Assembly: GCF_002119685.1 (NCBI RefSeq)
Contig: NZ_CP021108.1
Coordinates: 5,022,001-5,086,000 of the forward strand
DNA from: Bordetella genomosp. 8
GTDB lineage: Bacteria > Pseudomonadota > Gammaproteobacteria > Burkholderiales > Burkholderiaceae_B
Length of the DNA: 64,000 nt
Reading direction: 5' to 3'
Part shown: positions 62,806-64,000 of the stretch, piece by piece
Layout of the letters: the number at the start of each line of letters is the position of its first letter
How positions within the stretch are numbered: the stretch's first letter is position 1
The notes under the pieces: generated by a model
Databases searched by the model: none
Told to the model about the DNA's origin: nothing
What the model saw: only the letters and a program-made list of their open reading frames with translations
Translations under genes and position numbers: made by a program

Positions 62806-64000
62806 ATGGCAGACGAGGCATCACGCTACGCACGCGCGGAGGTATTGCGCACCCTGGGGCGCTCATTATGGAAATACCGGCGCCGGGCGGGCGCGGCGCT
62901 GGTCCTGCTCGTCATGGCCAAGGGCTTCGCCGTGGCCGTGCCCGTGGCGCTGAAGATGGTGGTCGACCAGTTGAGCAGACCCGACGCTATGCTGGCGCTG
63001 CCGGTGTTCCTGCTCGTCGGCTACACGCTGCTGCGCTTTGCCGGCGGCCTGTTCACCGAACTGCGCGACATTGTCTTCTCGCCGGTGGCACAGGCGACGG
63101 TGGCTGAATTCAACCTGCGCATCTTCGAGCATCTGCATCGGCTGGGCGCCCGCTTCCATGCCAATCGCCAGACCGGTACGCTGGCACGCGACGTCGAACG
63201 CGGGACGAACGGCATCGGCTTCCTGATGGGAACGGCGCTGTTCACATTGCTGCCGACGCTGGTGGAGATAGGCTCCGTCGTGGCGATCCTGGTGGGCGCC
63301 TATGACCTGGCCTTCGCCGTCATCGTCGCCGCCACCTTCGTGCTCTACGCCGTCGTGACCTATGTGCTGACCAAGCGGCGCATCTACTACCAGCGCATGA
63401 TCAACGAACTGGATTCGGCGGCGGGCGGGCGCATGGTGGACAGCCTGCTCAACTACGAATCGGTGAAGCTCTACACCAACGAAGCCGGTGAGTCGCGGCG
63501 ACTGCGCGACCTGCTGGATCGCTGGCGCGCGGTGGGCATCGATAACCAGCGCGCACTGTCGACGCTGCACATCTCGCAGAGCGCGGTGATCGCCCTCGGC
63601 GTGGGCGCGGTCATGCTGCTGGCGGGCGTGCAGGTCGTCAACCGCGGCATGACCGTCGGCGACCTGGTACTGGTCAATGCCTACATCATCCAGATCTGCC
63701 TGCCGCTGAATACCCTGGGCCTCGTGTTCCGCCAGACCAAGGAGGCGATGATCAATGCGGAGCAGGTCTGCGGCCTGCTGCGGTTGCCACCTGAAAGCGA
63801 TCCCGCGACGCCCGCGCCCTCCTTCCATCCGGGGCGCGGCGACGTACGATTCGAGAACGTGAACTTCAGCTACGAACCGGGCAGGCAGATCCTGTGGGAC
63901 GTCAGCCTACACATCCCGCCTGGCGGCACGCTGGCCGTGGTCGGCGGCAGCGGCTCGGGAAAATCGACGCTGGGCCGTCTGCTGTTCCGCTTCTACGAAG
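62806..64000 (+). CDS. ATM1-type ABC exporter, fused permease and ATPase, cut at the right edge
   Basis: About 398 residues are visible, and the frame is still open at the edge. The membrane domain (about residues 25-320) has six likely segments, and FHANRQTGTLARDVERGTNG and RALSTLHISQS are typical of the ATM1/HMT1 group. The ATPase begins at about 345 with VRFENVNFSYEPGRQ, and the Walker A GGSGSGKST lies close to the end. ATM1-like exporters move glutathione-linked or iron-sulfur-related compounds and confer metal tolerance. The ATG at 62806 follows GGGAG. The signature motif and Walker B are outside the window. Confidence 0.9.
   Translation, partial: MADEASRYARAEVLRTLGRSLWKYRRRAGAALVLLVMAKGFAVAVPVALKMVVDQLSRPDAMLALPVFLLVGYTLLRFAGGLFTELRDIVFSPVAQATVAEFNLRIFEHLHRLGARFHANRQTGTLARDVERGTNGIGFLMGTALFTLLPTLVEIGSVVAILVGAYDLAFAVIVAATFVLYAVVTYVLTKRRIYYQRMINELDSAAGGRMVDSLLNYESVKLYTNEAGESRRLRDLLDRWRAVGIDNQRALSTLHISQSAVIALGVGAVMLLAGVQVVNRGMTVGDLVLVNAYIIQICLPLNTLGLVFRQTKEAMINAEQVCGLLRLPPESDPATPAPSFHPGRGDVRFENVNFSYEPGRQILWDVSLHIPPGGTLAVVGGSGSGKSTLGRLLFRFYE

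Noticed and set aside
1..64000. Insertion sequences, prophage, integron or tRNA-borne island
   Set aside because: No transposase, integrase, long terminal repeats, tRNA or attachment-site duplication could be found by eye.

Overview
The window is very GC-rich, densely coding DNA with no rRNA, tRNA, transposase, integrase or CRISPR array that I can see. Three Bug/TctC-family periplasmic binding proteins, several LysR/IclR/MocR regulators next to small catabolic gene sets, and overall codon use point to a betaproteobacterium of the order Burkholderiales, most likely Alcaligenaceae (Bordetella/Achromobacter-like). This placement is inferred from gene content, not from a marker gene. A complete sugar-phosphate operon suggests an environmental lineage rather than the sugar-negative classical bordetellae.

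Region 1 (1-7873, minus strand) is one half of a type VI secretion system in the order tssA-tssB-tssC-hcp-tssE-tssF-tssG-tssH. The last gene runs off the left edge. The membrane complex genes (tssJKLM) and vgrG are not in the window. Divergent from tssA is a DUF3626-like gene (8340-9332), the best candidate here for an uncharacterised secreted protein. It is followed by an alpha/beta hydrolase, an unrecognised Met-Thr-Gly repeat protein, an MgtC-like membrane protein and a MocR-type regulator.

Region 2 (13574-19390, plus) is a tightly overlapping signalling operon: a membrane hybrid histidine kinase with three receiver domains, a CheR methyltransferase, a stand-alone CheB methylesterase and a receiver-kinase protein, with no chemoreceptor. 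Region 3 (19356-24360) holds a minus-strand set (YncE-like beta-propeller, polysaccharide deacetylase, fatty-acid hydroxylase/sterol desaturase family membrane protein), a HemK-like methyltransferase, and a PepSY membrane protein behind a probable Fur box.

Region 4 (24608-30606) is catabolic: a 2-keto-4-pentenoate hydratase-like enzyme, an IclR regulator, a Bug protein, an enoyl-CoA hydratase and an NDP-forming acyl-CoA synthetase. Region 5 (30783-40699, plus) is a glucose-phosphate/pentose-phosphate cluster: polyphosphate glucokinase-like, transketolase, a transaldolase-phosphoglucose isomerase fusion, 6-phosphogluconate dehydrogenase, glucose-6-phosphate dehydrogenase, a Cof-type HAD phosphatase and 6-phosphogluconolactonase. 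Together they cover glucose to ribulose-5-phosphate plus carbon recycling.

Region 6 (40776-54637) is a run of small organic-acid catabolic modules, each with its own regulator. They are a D-tartrate dehydratase-like enzyme with a divergent LysR; a LysR, aconitase, beta-propeller lactonase and Bug set; and a LysR, NIPSNAP, enolase-superfamily enzyme, Bug and MFS transporter set. A lone ASCH-like gene overlaps the end of the first LysR gene. Region 7 (54742-64000) holds a 2-hydroxyacid dehydrogenase, a DUF2501 protein, a 14-TM drug exporter, a PAP2 phosphatase, a lytic transglycosylase, a Tat-signal DUF1501 protein paired with a DUF1800 protein, and the start of an ATM1-type ABC exporter that continues past the right edge.
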